Positions 1 through 7,288 of a stretch of 28,722 nt of DNA are shown piece by piece (position 1 is the first letter of the stretch; each line of letters starts with the position of its first letter). The notes below the pieces were generated by a model, which had not been told where the DNA came from, did no database searches, and worked only from the letters and a program-made list of their open reading frames with translations. Source of the DNA: RGIG5472 sp051867615 (GTDB taxonomy: Bacteria; Bacillota; Clostridia; Oscillospirales; Oscillospiraceae); assembly GCA_051867615.1 (NCBI GenBank), contig JBJDYU010000001.1, forward strand, positions 1 through 28,722. The letters run 5' to 3'. The position numbers were made by a program, and so were the translations under genes.

Positions 1-17
1 CTCATATAAGCAAAAAA

Positions 18-42
18 GCCCAGCAAAAAGCTGGACTTTTTC
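18..42. terminator. Bidirectional terminator downstream of the CofE-like gene
   Basis: A 7-bp stem (GCCCAGC paired with GCTGGAC, one G-T pair) encloses a five-base loop of A. On the minus strand it is followed by six T, so it can end the leftward CofE-like transcript. On the plus strand it is followed by five T. Confidence 0.7.
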
Positions 43-51
43 GACAAGCTG

Positions 52-81
52 AGAGCCGGCTGATAAGCAGCCGGCTCTTTT
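52..81 (+). terminator. Strong rho-independent terminator
   Basis: A perfect 11-bp stem (AGAGCCGGCTG paired with CAGCCGGCTCT) has a five-base loop and is followed by TTT on the plus strand. There is no T-run on the minus side. It probably ends a rightward gene lying left of the window. Confidence 0.7.
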
Positions 82-142
82 CGCGGTAAAGGATGAAAAA
101 TGTTGTAAATGAGTTGGAGCAGGGCCGGGAATAAGGAAAAGC

Positions 143-1342
143 TCAGTTGGTATAATTATCGAAGTAGCCCTGCACCAGAACCACGGGCGTGCCCTTGTCA
201 CCGGAGCCGCTGGTCAGGTCGCAGAGGGAGCCGATCAGGTCGGTGAGCTGGCGGGGCGTGGTACCCTCGGAGGCCATGTTGCCCACGAGGCTCCCCTCCT
301 TCTCCCGGATGCTGGCGGAGATGGCCGCCTTCAGCTCCTCGCCGGAGAGGTGCTTATAGTCGTTGTCCGCGAGATACTTCAGCTTCAGCTCGTTGGGGGT
401 GCCCACCAGACCGTCGGTATAGGCGGGAGACACCACGGGGTCCGCCAGCTCCCAGATCTTGCCCTTGGGGTCCTTGAACGCGCCGTCGCCGTAGATCATG
501 ACCTCCACGTGCTTGCCGGTGGCCTTCAGGATGCGCTCCTGAATATCCAGCACCAGACCCTTGCACTCCCGGGGGAAGAGCTTGACGGTGTCCTCGGTGG
601 CCTTGTTGGAGCCCAGCAGACCGTAGCGCTCGTTGCAGCCGCTGCCGTTCACAGGCTCGGTCATCAGATCGTCCAGACCGCAGACCACTCTGGCGCCGGC
701 TTCCTTCAGGATGCGCTTGGTGCGCGCCCGGGTGTGGATGTCGCAGTTGATGACGCAGTCGGTATAGTCCAGAATGGCCTGGGCGTGGTTGGCGAAGATG
801 ACCTCCACCTCCGCGCCGCAGCCGCGGATCAGCTCCTCGTAATAGCCCACATAGTCCACGCCCGTGAACTCATGCTTGTTCACGCCGAAGAGCTCCCGGT
901 ACTTCGCCAGCGTCAGCACGTCGGAGTAGGGGTTCACGCCGGCGGCGTCCAGCTTGTCCAGACTCACCAGCTCGTTGCCCACCTCGTCGGAAGGATAGCT
1001 CAGCATCAGCACGATCTTCTTCGCGCCCTTGGCAATGCCCCGCAGGCAGATGGCGAAGCGGTTGCGGGAGAGGATGGGGAAGATCACGCCCACGGTTTCG
1101 CCGCCGAGCCGCTTGCGCACGTCCGCGGCGATATCGTCCACGCTGGCGTAGTTGCCCTGAGAGCGGGCCACCACGGACTCCGTCACGGAGATCACATCCC
1201 GGTCACGCAGGGAGAAGCCCTCGCTCTCCGCCGCCGCCAAGACGCTTTCCGTCACGATGGCGGCCAGATCGTCCCCGGCGCGGATGATGGGGCAGCGGAT
1301 GCCGCGGGAAACGGTGCCGACGCGTCTTTCATTCTGTTCCAT
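143..1342 (-). CDS. Coenzyme F420-0:L-glutamate ligase (CofE)-like protein
   Basis: The protein resembles the F420_ligase family (CofE/FbiB), which adds glutamate to F420-0 in a GTP-dependent reaction. Near the N-terminus there is an IRAGDDLA segment, then a DVISVTES...ARSQGN segment, which fit the family pattern of EGDDLA and DVLVV...SKAEG. Near the C-terminus VMIYGDGAFKDPKG fits the metal-binding TDTNG-like loop. The chosen start is the internal ATG (protein begins MEQNERR, 399 aa), because an AGAAAGGA Shine-Dalgarno lies about 11 bases upstream. A longer frame starting at 1369 has no ribosome site. No other F420 biosynthesis gene is in the window and most Bacillota do not make F420, so the substrate may be a different acid to which an amino acid is ligated. 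The family call is fairly secure; the reaction is not known. Confidence 0.75.
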   Translation of the reverse strand: MEQNERRVGTVSRGIRCPIIRAGDDLAAIVTESVLAAAESEGFSLRDRDVISVTESVVARSQGNYASVDDIAADVRKRLGGETVGVIFPILSRNRFAICLRGIAKGAKKIVLMLSYPSDEVGNELVSLDKLDAAGVNPYSDVLTLAKYRELFGVNKHEFTGVDYVGYYEELIRGCGAEVEVIFANHAQAILDYTDCVINCDIHTRARTKRILKEAGARVVCGLDDLMTEPVNGSGCNERYGLLGSNKATEDTVKLFPRECKGLVLDIQERILKATGKHVEVMIYGDGAFKDPKGKIWELADPVVSPAYTDGLVGTPNELKLKYLADNDYKHLSGEELKAAISASIREKEGSLVGNMASEGTTPRQLTDLIGSLCDLTSGSGDKGTPVVLVQGYFDNYTN

Positions 1343-1456
1343 AGCAGTATATATCCTTTCTTCCGGCATCTAAGATGCGGATGCGCCGCGCCGTGTTTTC
1401 CGGTCTGGCGCTTTGTTTTTGAGAAATCGGAGGGCCTTGCGAGCCGCTCCCATAAA

Positions 1457-1485
1457 ATGATACACGCAACCAATTCTAATGTCAA
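1457..1485 (-). promoter_or_regulatory. Sigma-A promoter of the CofE-like gene
   Basis: On the minus strand TTGACA (1485-1480) and TATCAT (1462-1457) are separated by exactly 17 bases. Transcription would begin near 1450, leaving a leader of roughly 108 bases before the ATG at 1342. The leader contains a small GCATC/GATGC hairpin near 1366-1378. Confidence 0.7.
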
Positions 1486-1544
1486 TAAACGAAGTTATTA
1501 TATCTGCTAATGTCTGTTTTCAACCGTTCTTCTCGCACTTTGCC

Positions 1545-1579
1545 GCAAAAAAGCGCGGCCCCCACCGGGAGCCGCGCTT
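1545..1579 (-). terminator. Terminator of the DUF1836 gene
   Basis: On the minus strand AAGCGCGGC pairs with GCCGCGCTT around an inner CCC/GGG stem and runs into six T. It lies just after the stop codon of the DUF1836 gene. Confidence 0.75.
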
Positions 1580-1591
1580 GTGCAATCTTAC

Positions 1592-2149
1592 TTATTCTTC
1601 CGCCGCGCGGCCGGGGCGCTTTCCCTCCGGCCGGGCCTCCTCGCTGTGGAGGATGGCGAAATACTTGTCCAGATAGACCTTGTGGGCCACGGTGATGATG
1701 GTGCTGCGCAGCAGGTCCTTCTCCTCCGTGTGCTGCTCGCCTATGGCGTCCGGCACGTCCTTGAGGCCGAAGGTGTAAAACAGGATGTTTTCCAGCTCCG
1801 AGCAGAAGTAGTTGTACGCCACCTCCGCCGAGTAGGACGCCCGCTGCAGCGCCACCAGCAGCCGGATATCCTCCATAGACAGCACGGTTTTCGCCACGGC
1901 GATAAAGATGAGCTGGGCGATCTGCCCCCGGTCGTACTGCTTTTTCACCGGGTTCGCCACCAGGCCCTTTTTCACATAGTTGCTGATCATGGAGCGCGTC
2001 AGGGAGAACTCCCCCAGACAGCACAGGTAGCCCGAGATATATTTGGCCGTCTGATCCAGATACAGCCCCACATCGGGGATCTCCTCATAGCGCGGCAGGG
2101 CAAAGTTCCGGATGGAGTCCGCCAGCCGTTCGCTTCTGTTTTCCTTCAT
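1592..2149 (-). CDS. DUF1836 domain protein, likely DNA-binding regulator
   Basis: The sequence matches the DUF1836 family pattern: FALPRYEEIPDVGLYLDQ near residues 16-33, then a helical segment LTRSMISNYVKKGLVANP at about 50-67, which looks like a MerR-type helix-turn-helix, then a YDRGQIAQLIFIAVAKTVLSMEDI helix pair. The 185-aa length is normal for the family, which is common in clostridia and lactic acid bacteria and has no established function beyond presumed DNA binding. The start has an AGGTGG ribosome site. It is divergent from degV and shares a 164-base intergenic region containing inverted TCAAGA motifs, so it may regulate itself and degV; that is inference. The C-terminal tail is charged and probably disordered. 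Confidence 0.8.
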   Translation of the reverse strand: MKENRSERLADSIRNFALPRYEEIPDVGLYLDQTAKYISGYLCCLGEFSLTRSMISNYVKKGLVANPVKKQYDRGQIAQLIFIAVAKTVLSMEDIRLLVALQRASYSAEVAYNYFCSELENILFYTFGLKDVPDAIGEQHTEEKDLLRSTIITVAHKVYLDKYFAILHSEEARPEGKRPGRAAEE

Positions 2150-2168
2150 AGCCTTCCACCTCGAGGGT

Positions 2169-2198
2169 ATTGTACCTCCGCCCTATGAAAAAAGTCAA
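2169..2198 (-). promoter_or_regulatory. Promoter of the DUF1836 gene
   Basis: On the minus strand TTGACT (2198-2193) is followed after 18 bases by TACAAT (2174-2169). The gene begins at 2149, giving a very short leader. Confidence 0.55.
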
Positions 2199-2234
2199 GA
2201 AAATCTTGTGACAGGTTTTTCAAAAACTCTTGAC
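2194..2234. promoter_or_regulatory. Inverted repeats between the divergent DUF1836 and degV promoters (possible operator)
   Basis: GTCAAGA at 2194-2200 is mirrored by TCTTGAC at 2228-2234. The left arm itself lies in a CAAGA-aaa-TCTTG palindrome. The repeats overlap the -35 elements of both divergent promoters, which is a typical place for a repressor. The binding protein is not known; the adjacent DUF1836 protein is the obvious candidate. Confidence 0.4.
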
Positions 2235-2258
2235 GAAAGCATTTATCCCAAGTACAAT
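2230..2258 (+). promoter_or_regulatory. Sigma-A promoter of degV
   Basis: TTGACG (2230-2235) and TACAAT (2253-2258) are separated by 17 bases. The ATG at 2314 follows an AAGGAG ribosome site. Confidence 0.7.
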
Positions 2259-2313
2259 ATGGTTTGCAGAACCTTGCGGATATACCAATAGATATAAGGT
2301 TTAAGGAGCTGTT

Positions 2314-3153
2314 ATGAACTATAAGATCGTATCCGATTCCTCCTCCAACATCCGGGAATTTCCCGGCGTTCCCTTTGCCAGCGTCCCGCTGAAGATCGTC
2401 ACCTCCGAAAAGGAGTATGTGGACACGGCGGAGCTGGACGTGGAGGGCATGGTGGAGGAGCTTCGCCAGTATAAAGGGCAGTCCGGCACCTCCTGTCCCA
2501 ACGTCCACGAATGGCTGGAGGCTTTTGAGGGGGCGGACCGCATCTTCGCCCTGACCATTTCCAGCAACGTTTCCGGCAGCTGCGCCGCGGCCACGCAGGC
2601 GGCGGCGGAGTATGAGCAGACGCACGAGGGGGCGCAGGTCTGCGTGGTGGATACGCTTTCCACCGGGCCGGAGATGCGTCTGCTGATGGAGAATATGCGC
2701 GACCGCTTCCGCGCCGGGCAGGCTTTCGAGCAGATCCGGGAGGCCATTCGGGCCTATCAGAAGCACACCCACCTGCTGTTCTGCCTCCAGTCCCTGACTA
2801 ACCTGGCCCGCAACGGGCGGGTCAGTCCCGCCATTGCGAAGATCGCCGGGGTGCTGGGCATCCGCGTGCTGGGGGCCGCCTCCGAGGAGGGGACGCTGCA
2901 GCCGCTGCACAAATGCCGCGGTGAGAAGAAGGCGCTGGAGGCCACCTGGGAGGAAATGATCGCCCGGGGCTTCCAGGGCGGCAAGGTACGTATCTCCCAC
3001 TGCCTCAATCCGGAGTTCGCCCGGGATCTGAAGGAGCGCGTTCTCTCCCACTTCCCCAAAAGCGACGTTTTTATCGAGCCCTGCACCGCCCTTTGCAGCT
3101 TTTACGCCGAGCGCGGCGGCCTTATTGTGGCTTTCGAGGACATCTGCCGCTGA
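2314..3153 (+). CDS. DegV family fatty-acid-binding protein (FakB-like)
   Basis: A 279-aa protein of normal DegV length. It begins with the family hallmark KIVSDSSSN. It has TSCPNVHEWLEAF and ALTISSNVSGSC, the two loops that bind the carboxylate of a bound fatty acid in this fold, and a central GPEMRLLMENM segment where many DegV proteins read SxGxG. FakB proteins of this family present fatty acids to the kinase FakA for phospholipid synthesis; no fakA is in the window, so the partner must be elsewhere. The ATG is preceded by AAGGAGCTGTT. The gene has its own promoter and a strong terminator and appears monocistronic. The family call is firm; the lipid is unknown. Confidence 0.9.
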   Translation: MNYKIVSDSSSNIREFPGVPFASVPLKIVTSEKEYVDTAELDVEGMVEELRQYKGQSGTSCPNVHEWLEAFEGADRIFALTISSNVSGSCAAATQAAAEYEQTHEGAQVCVVDTLSTGPEMRLLMENMRDRFRAGQAFEQIREAIRAYQKHTHLLFCLQSLTNLARNGRVSPAIAKIAGVLGIRVLGAASEEGTLQPLHKCRGEKKALEATWEEMIARGFQGGKVRISHCLNPEFARDLKERVLSHFPKSDVFIEPCTALCSFYAERGGLIVAFEDICR

Positions 3154-3161
3154 GAACAACC

Positions 3162-3201
3162 AAAAGAGCTAACTGACGAAGCAAGGTCAGTTAGCTCTTT
3201 T
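3162..3201. terminator. Strong bidirectional terminator between convergent genes
   Basis: A perfect 15-bp stem (AAAGAGCTAACTGAC paired with its complement) has a loop of about nine bases. It ends in TTTT on the plus strand and in a T-rich run on the minus strand. It can end both degV and the leftward radical-SAM operon. Confidence 0.9.
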
Positions 3202-3243
3202 CTTATGCGGCGCAAAAGCGGCTGTCAAAAGGCTCGGCGGCGA

Positions 3244-4188
3244 TCATGCGCCGGGTCTTCGGCAAGCGCCGCACTGCTCACAGGGCGCGCCGTCCTCCAC
3301 GTCACACCAGGGACTGTGCTGCAGGCCGGAGCGTATGCTCTCCGGCGAGAACGCTTCCAGACCGCCGGGCACCAGGCCGTATACGCTGGAGAACCCATTT
3401 TTGAGCACGTAGGAGGCTACCTGCACCAGCTTCGCTCCCCTGGACAAAAGGCGGGAAACATCCTCGGGAGAAGTAACGCCGCCTCCGGCGCAGACGCACA
3501 GGCCCCGTTCTGTGGCAGCCTCCAGATACCGCTCCGTCGCCGGAAGCTGTTTGCCGCCAAAGTAGGAGGTCGTCCCCTGATGCAGCCCGTATCCCGGCGG
3601 CGGATCCGCCCGCATGGAGTCCAGCAGAGATACATACCGCACCCCGCACTCGGCCAGCAGCGCGCAGATCCGCTCCGGCTCAAACCCCACGTTGAGTTTG
3701 GGCATCACGGTGCAGTGCAGCCTCTTTGTCAGCGTATTGAGCAGAACGCGGAGTCTGCTGTAGAAAGCGTCATCCCGCGGCAGCGTTCCCAGATAGAAAA
3801 AATCAAGCTGCAGCAGCGCCGCCCCCGCTTCCTCGAACCGTTTGCAGGCGGAGTACCATTCCTCCGGATCGAGAGAGCCCGCACTGACGCTGGGGATGAG
3901 AAACATCTCCTCATTCATGCAGCGGGCACTCTTGTACAGCGCGACCCCCTCCTCCAGCGTCATGATCTCCCGCTCAAAGGAAGCGTCGGCGTAATAGTCC
4001 TCTCCGATATATACGACCCTTCTGCCGTATCCCGTCCCGGTCCTGACGTAAGGCGCGGCGCTTTTCAAAATGGCCGCGCCGAAGCCCGCGCTCCGGCAAC
4101 TCCGAAGGCGCGCCAGAGACTCGGTCAGGGGACTGGAGGAGGCCACCAGGCAGTTTCTCAGCTCTGTTCCCGCAAAAGTGATCTTCAT
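3244..4188 (-). CDS. Dihydroorotate dehydrogenase-like FMN enzyme with C-terminal cysteine cluster
   Basis: A 314-aa TIM-barrel protein resembling class 1 dihydroorotate dehydrogenases and the PreA part of dihydropyrimidine dehydrogenase. Visible motifs are the N-terminal NCLVASSSPLTES phosphate/FMN region, KSAAPYVR, the central VMPKLN strand with the lysine expected to touch FMN, and the C-terminal AGGGVTSPEDVSRLLSRGAKLVQVAS motif. The tail adds CEQCGAC (C303, C306, C309, with C295 nearby), suggesting a metal or FeS site, or a redox relay. pyr genes are absent and the gene is last in a radical-SAM operon, with a four-base ATGA overlap to the gene before it. A role in pyrimidine synthesis is therefore unlikely. 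It may reduce or oxidise the product of the upstream enzymes. Family confidence is high; substrate unknown. Confidence 0.8.
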   Translation of the reverse strand: MKITFAGTELRNCLVASSSPLTESLARLRSCRSAGFGAAILKSAAPYVRTGTGYGRRVVYIGEDYYADASFEREIMTLEEGVALYKSARCMNEEMFLIPSVSAGSLDPEEWYSACKRFEEAGAALLQLDFFYLGTLPRDDAFYSRLRVLLNTLTKRLHCTVMPKLNVGFEPERICALLAECGVRYVSLLDSMRADPPPGYGLHQGTTSYFGGKQLPATERYLEAATERGLCVCAGGGVTSPEDVSRLLSRGAKLVQVASYVLKNGFSSVYGLVPGGLEAFSPESIRSGLQHSPWCDVEDGAPCEQCGACRRPGA

Positions 4189-5021
4189 ATTTTCCGCGCT
4201 CCTTTTTTGATCTTTTCATGGTACATATACGAAATGACGGGAACATCGGCGGAGGCGCGCAGTGCGCTGATCTCCGCTTCAACGGACTCCCAGTATTTCC
4301 CGGCGCCGCCTCCCAGGTAGATATCCCGGTACAGCGGTGACAGCTCAGGATGCAGCCGGTCGATCAAAGCCAGCATATCCGTCCTGCAGCTGCCCCGCAG
4401 GTTCAGGTTTTCCACACAGATACAGTCGACAGAGCCGCGGACCGCCGCGGCAAGCGGCCGCAGCTGCGTAAGCCCCGGCAGATAGGGGGCAATAAACAGG
4501 TATGTGCGGATGCCGCTGTCATGCAGCGTGCGCAGCGCGGCAAGCCGTTCCTGCGCACTGCCAGCGCCCGGCTCAAGCACGGCGTTATCCGCCTGACACA
4601 GATTGGACAGCGACAGACCTACGGCGATATCCGGGACCTGACGGATCCATTCAATGTCTCTCAGCACCAGTGGGGATTTCGTCAGGATCTCCACGTGCGC
4701 CGGACAGTCTCTCAGCGCCTGCAGGATCTGGGGCATGAGACGGTAGTGCCGTTCCGCCGGATTATAGGCGTCTGTCACCGATCCGATCAGGATCGTTTTG
4801 CCTTCCAGCCCTTTGGGCAGCCGCATGGATAGATATCTGCGCGGCTCCAGATAGGTCCCCCAGGGCTCTTTATGCCCTGTAAAACGCCCCATGAAGCTGG
4901 CATAGCAGTAACGGCAGCGGTGCGTACAGCCAACATAGGGGTTGATAACATAGTCGGAGGCCGGCAGGCTGGATTTCGTGCACAGGTTTTTGGTGTCCCG
5001 ATATTTATTTCCCTGCGGCAT
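4185..5021 (-). CDS. Radical SAM protein, spore-photoproduct-lyase-like (SPL) family
   Basis: The motif PYVGCTHRCRYCYA carries the CxxxCxxC cluster ligands (C32, C36, C39 from the chosen start). It is the form used by SPL-type and Rv2578c-like radical SAM proteins, which cleave S-adenosylmethionine to start radical chemistry. Later TILIGSVTDAYNPAE and VEILTKSPLVLRD fit the barrel of that family. The protein is about 278 aa, shorter than true spore photoproduct lyase, so DNA repair is not implied. I choose the second ATG (5021), nine bases after AGGAGG; the ATG at 5027 is too close. The start overlaps the end of the membrane protein gene and the stop overlaps the dehydrogenase start, indicating translational coupling. 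Confidence 0.8.
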   Translation of the reverse strand: MPQGNKYRDTKNLCTKSSLPASDYVINPYVGCTHRCRYCYASFMGRFTGHKEPWGTYLEPRRYLSMRLPKGLEGKTILIGSVTDAYNPAERHYRLMPQILQALRDCPAHVEILTKSPLVLRDIEWIRQVPDIAVGLSLSNLCQADNAVLEPGAGSAQERLAALRTLHDSGIRTYLFIAPYLPGLTQLRPLAAAVRGSVDCICVENLNLRGSCRTDMLALIDRLHPELSPLYRDIYLGGGAGKYWESVEAEISALRASADVPVISYMYHEKIKKGARKI

Positions 5022-6000
5022 ACCCATTCGCCTCCTTTCTGGTAATAAATGCCGCGGATGCCAGTGTCAGGCTAACGAAAAGGGCGGATGTACCCGTCAG
5101 CACAGGAAGCGCTCCGTCGGGGAAACACGCTGAAAGCAGCAGCGCGGCAAGACACCCCAGCACGTGTCCCACATTCTCAGACAGGGTCATATCCGCGCTC
5201 CGACAGGCCGGAGTCAGGGACTTGATACAGAACACGCTGCCGCCTCCCACCCCGGTCAGCAGCCAAAGCGCGCATATCACAGCGGGACTGCCAAATGCCG
5301 AGGCCGCACACAGGCCCGTCATCACCAGAAAGAGAAAGCTGTGACAGACAAAGAACATGGCGCGGGAGTCCACACCGCCCACCCGTCCAGCGATAGTCTG
5401 GGGAAGCAGGTATACCAGCCAGGAAAGCGCGAACATCCCGGCGCTCAGCGCCATGCCGCTGCGGGAAAACAGCCAGGCGGGCAATATGTAGGCATAGACG
5501 AAATAGTGCATCTGGTGAAACACCATCACCGGCATCAGCCGCGCCGGAGGAGCCGGCCCCTTGCGAACGGTCCCGTCAAACAGCAGCACGACAGTGGGAA
5601 GGAGAAGACAGCAGGCCACCACCGCCACGGGAAATACCGCCGCCAAAGGCGAGAGGAGAAAACCGGCGATACGAAAACTCCGTTTCAGCCACACGGGGCA
5701 TTCATTCTTTCTCCCGCTGCGCGCCGCCTGAATGCACAGGGAGGCGAGCAGGACCAGCACTGCGAACAGCGCCGGACTGTGCAGCCGCAGGTCAAGGAGC
5801 AGCAGAACGAGGCCCGCTCCTCCCACGGCGGCGGTACGGCGCGGGGGCATCAGAAACGGCACAAGCAGCAGGTTGCCCAGCTGGTACATCAAGGGCAGTA
5901 CGAACAGCCCCCAAAGGGGAAGGCCGTGCACGCAGCCCAAAAACAGCACGCCCAGCTCCAGCGCACCCGACAGCAGACTAAGCAAAAGAAACAGCGGCAT
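5005..6000 (-). CDS. Multi-pass membrane protein, probable MFS-like exporter
   Basis: A very hydrophobic protein of 331 aa with roughly ten to eleven predicted membrane segments separated by short basic loops such as ARSGRKNECPVWLKR. It resembles a minimal major facilitator superfamily carrier but is shorter than the usual 400 aa and I see no classic MFS loop motif, so the family is uncertain. The chosen start (MPLFLLL) follows AGGAGGAAACTTT; a frame beginning ten codons earlier has no ribosome site. It lies between two radical SAM genes with overlaps or gaps of only a few bases, so it probably moves the substrate or product of the pathway across the membrane. Confidence 0.7.
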   Translation of the reverse strand: MPLFLLLSLLSGALELGVLFLGCVHGLPLWGLFVLPLMYQLGNLLLVPFLMPPRRTAAVGGAGLVLLLLDLRLHSPALFAVLVLLASLCIQAARSGRKNECPVWLKRSFRIAGFLLSPLAAVFPVAVVACCLLLPTVVLLFDGTVRKGPAPPARLMPVMVFHQMHYFVYAYILPAWLFSRSGMALSAGMFALSWLVYLLPQTIAGRVGGVDSRAMFFVCHSFLFLVMTGLCAASAFGSPAVICALWLLTGVGGGSVFCIKSLTPACRSADMTLSENVGHVLGCLAALLLSACFPDGALPVLTGTSALFVSLTLASAAFITRKEANGYAAGK

Positions 6001-6033
6001 AAAGTTTCCTCCTGTTCCGACAGCTTCCATCCA

Positions 6034-6966
6034 TCAGGCCACACCCAGACCGCAGGAATGGGGACAGCTTGTCCAATAAGCGGCCCGGTCACCGGTAAGG
6101 ATATCGCAGAGACTGCTGTCCCTGAGCGAGCCCAGGTAGTACCTGGGGTCCGAGACTCCCGTGTTTGTATCCACCGCCCAGAAACAGGCGGTCACCGTGC
6201 CGTCCGGCAGGATGCCGACGGATTTGCGCACACAGCGGCATTCGCTGCTGTACTTGCTGTGCCCTTTCATGGTATAGTGAAAATCCACAGCCGGCTTCAC
6301 CGCCGCGTCGTTCTCCCGGTCCAGCCGCTGGATAAAGTCCACCGCCCGGCACTCCTGCTCGTCGGTGAGGCGTTCCTCCAGGAAAGCGGCCCCTCTGCCG
6401 GACGGATAAAAGTGGAGCAGACTCCAGTCATCCACATGGTTCTCGCACAGCCAGTGATAGATGCCGGTGAGTGTGTCCGAATTACAGTTGGAGCGGGCCA
6501 GGACCGTCTGGATGCCGGTGCGGATCCCATACCGGCGCAGGTGCGGTACCGCTCGGGCCGCGGCCAGGGCATATCCGTCGGGACGCAGGGGGTATGATTC
6601 GCCAGGCGGCGCATCCATGGTCATCTCGCAGTCGGAGATGATACCTGACAGCCTCCGTGCCACCGCATCATCAATGCAGTATCCGGAGGCGCTGATGCCT
6701 ACCTTCTCCCGGCCCAGCAGCTCAGCAGCCCGGGCGATGACGTCCACATTGCGCATATCAGTGAAGATCTCACCCCCGGAAAAATCGACCCTGGTATCGC
6801 GGAGCGCATTGACCTGGGCAATCTCGTCCATCAGCGCCATTTTGCGCTCCCAGGACAGTTCTCCTATCAGGGCTTCCTTACCGGGGACCGCACCCATGCA
6901 GCAAATACTGCAGTTCCAGGGGCAGCGCCGGGTCATATCGTAGACGATGGAAAGGCTCGTGTTCAT
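6034..6966 (-). CDS. Radical SAM protein with SPASM-like C-terminal cysteines
   Basis: The first gene of the leftward operon. The 310-aa protein has RRCPWNCSICC with the CxxxCxxC ligands C15, C19 and C22, then VDFSGGEIF, the GGE motif that binds S-adenosylmethionine. The C-terminal part has ECRCVRKSVGILPDGTVTAC followed by YLGSL and a final CPHSCGLG, the pattern of a SPASM or twitch auxiliary FeS domain found in peptide- and protein-modifying radical SAM enzymes. A GAGGAGGGAATC ribosome site precedes the ATG. No obvious precursor peptide was found within the operon or its leader, so the substrate may be a small molecule or a protein encoded elsewhere. Family call firm, function unknown. Confidence 0.85.
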   Translation of the reverse strand: MNTSLSIVYDMTRRCPWNCSICCMGAVPGKEALIGELSWERKMALMDEIAQVNALRDTRVDFSGGEIFTDMRNVDVIARAAELLGREKVGISASGYCIDDAVARRLSGIISDCEMTMDAPPGESYPLRPDGYALAAARAVPHLRRYGIRTGIQTVLARSNCNSDTLTGIYHWLCENHVDDWSLLHFYPSGRGAAFLEERLTDEQECRAVDFIQRLDRENDAAVKPAVDFHYTMKGHSKYSSECRCVRKSVGILPDGTVTACFWAVDTNTGVSDPRYYLGSLRDSSLCDILTGDRAAYWTSCPHSCGLGVA

Positions 6967-7000
6967 ATGATTCCCTCCTCTTTTATCAATCCGCCAATGC

Positions 7001-7019
7001 GATAATATCTGATATTATC
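7001..7019. promoter_or_regulatory. Palindromic operator GATAATATC-T-GATATTATC
   Basis: A perfect 9-1-9 inverted repeat lies just downstream of the predicted transcription start of the radical-SAM operon (about +2 to +20). That position would block transcription if occupied. A related site occurs at 7161-7180 upstream of the divergent regulator promoter. Confidence 0.6.
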
Positions 7020-7027
7020 TATCAGTG

Positions 7028-7056
7028 ATGATAGTGCATCTTTTGGAAAATGTCAA
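7028..7056 (-). promoter_or_regulatory. Sigma-A promoter of the four-gene radical-SAM operon
   Basis: On the minus strand TTGACA (7056-7051) and TATCAT (7033-7028) are separated by 17 bases, with a start near 7021 and the palindrome immediately downstream. The 322-base stretch between 6966 and 7289 is otherwise AT-rich non-coding regulatory DNA. Confidence 0.7.
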
Positions 7057-7160
7057 CAACTTTTCCGAATTCAGGCTATTTTTGTCGGAATCTACATATT
7101 TTCGCTATCCGCTTTGTCGCATCGACGAATAAAATTGCCTTGTCATCCCGGTTCTAATGT

Positions 7161-7180
7161 GATATTGTTTTGATAATATC
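7161..7180. promoter_or_regulatory. Second GATAATATC-type site upstream of the regulator promoter
   Basis: GATATT (7161-7166) is mirrored by AATATC (7175-7180), and the right arm extends to a full GATAATATC at 7172-7180, the same nonamer as at 7001. It lies about 18 bases upstream of the -35 of the regulator, a place suited to repression or activation. Confidence 0.5.
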
Positions 7181-7198
7181 TAAAAATGTCAGATTTTG

Positions 7199-7227
7199 TT
7201 GACGAATTTGAAGGCTTTTGCTATAAT
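7199..7227 (+). promoter_or_regulatory. Near-consensus promoter of the XRE/zinc-ribbon regulator
   Basis: TTGACG (7199-7204) and TATAAT (7222-7227) are separated by exactly 17 bases; start near 7234. This promoter lies inside the longer reading frame that opens at 7196 and so shows that translation must start downstream, at 7289. Confidence 0.75.
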
Positions 7228-7288
7228 CCAGATAAAACAAGCGGTTGCCGGTCCGCCAGTCCGGCAAATCTACGAACGAGGTCATACT

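Noticed and set aside
350..1510. A plus-strand frame of 386 codons opposite the CofE-like gene
   Set aside because: Low-complexity antisense translation with no recognisable motif; the minus-strand gene has its own promoter, ribosome site and terminator.
3244..4188. Pyrimidine biosynthesis gene pyrD
   Set aside because: No other pyr gene is near, the C-terminal cysteine cluster is not normal for PyrD, and the operon context is different.
4185..5021. True spore photoproduct lyase (DNA repair)
   Set aside because: It has the SPL-like radical SAM motif but is too short, and sits in an operon with a carrier, another radical SAM enzyme and a flavoprotein.
7001..7180. CRISPR-like repeats
   Set aside because: There are only two or three short palindromes with irregular spacing at promoters; they fit operators.
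7196..7288. N-terminal extension of the XRE regulator
   Set aside because: The near-consensus promoter (TTGACG, 17 bases, TATAAT) lies within this extension, so it would not be in the transcript; the ATG at 7289 has a ribosome site.
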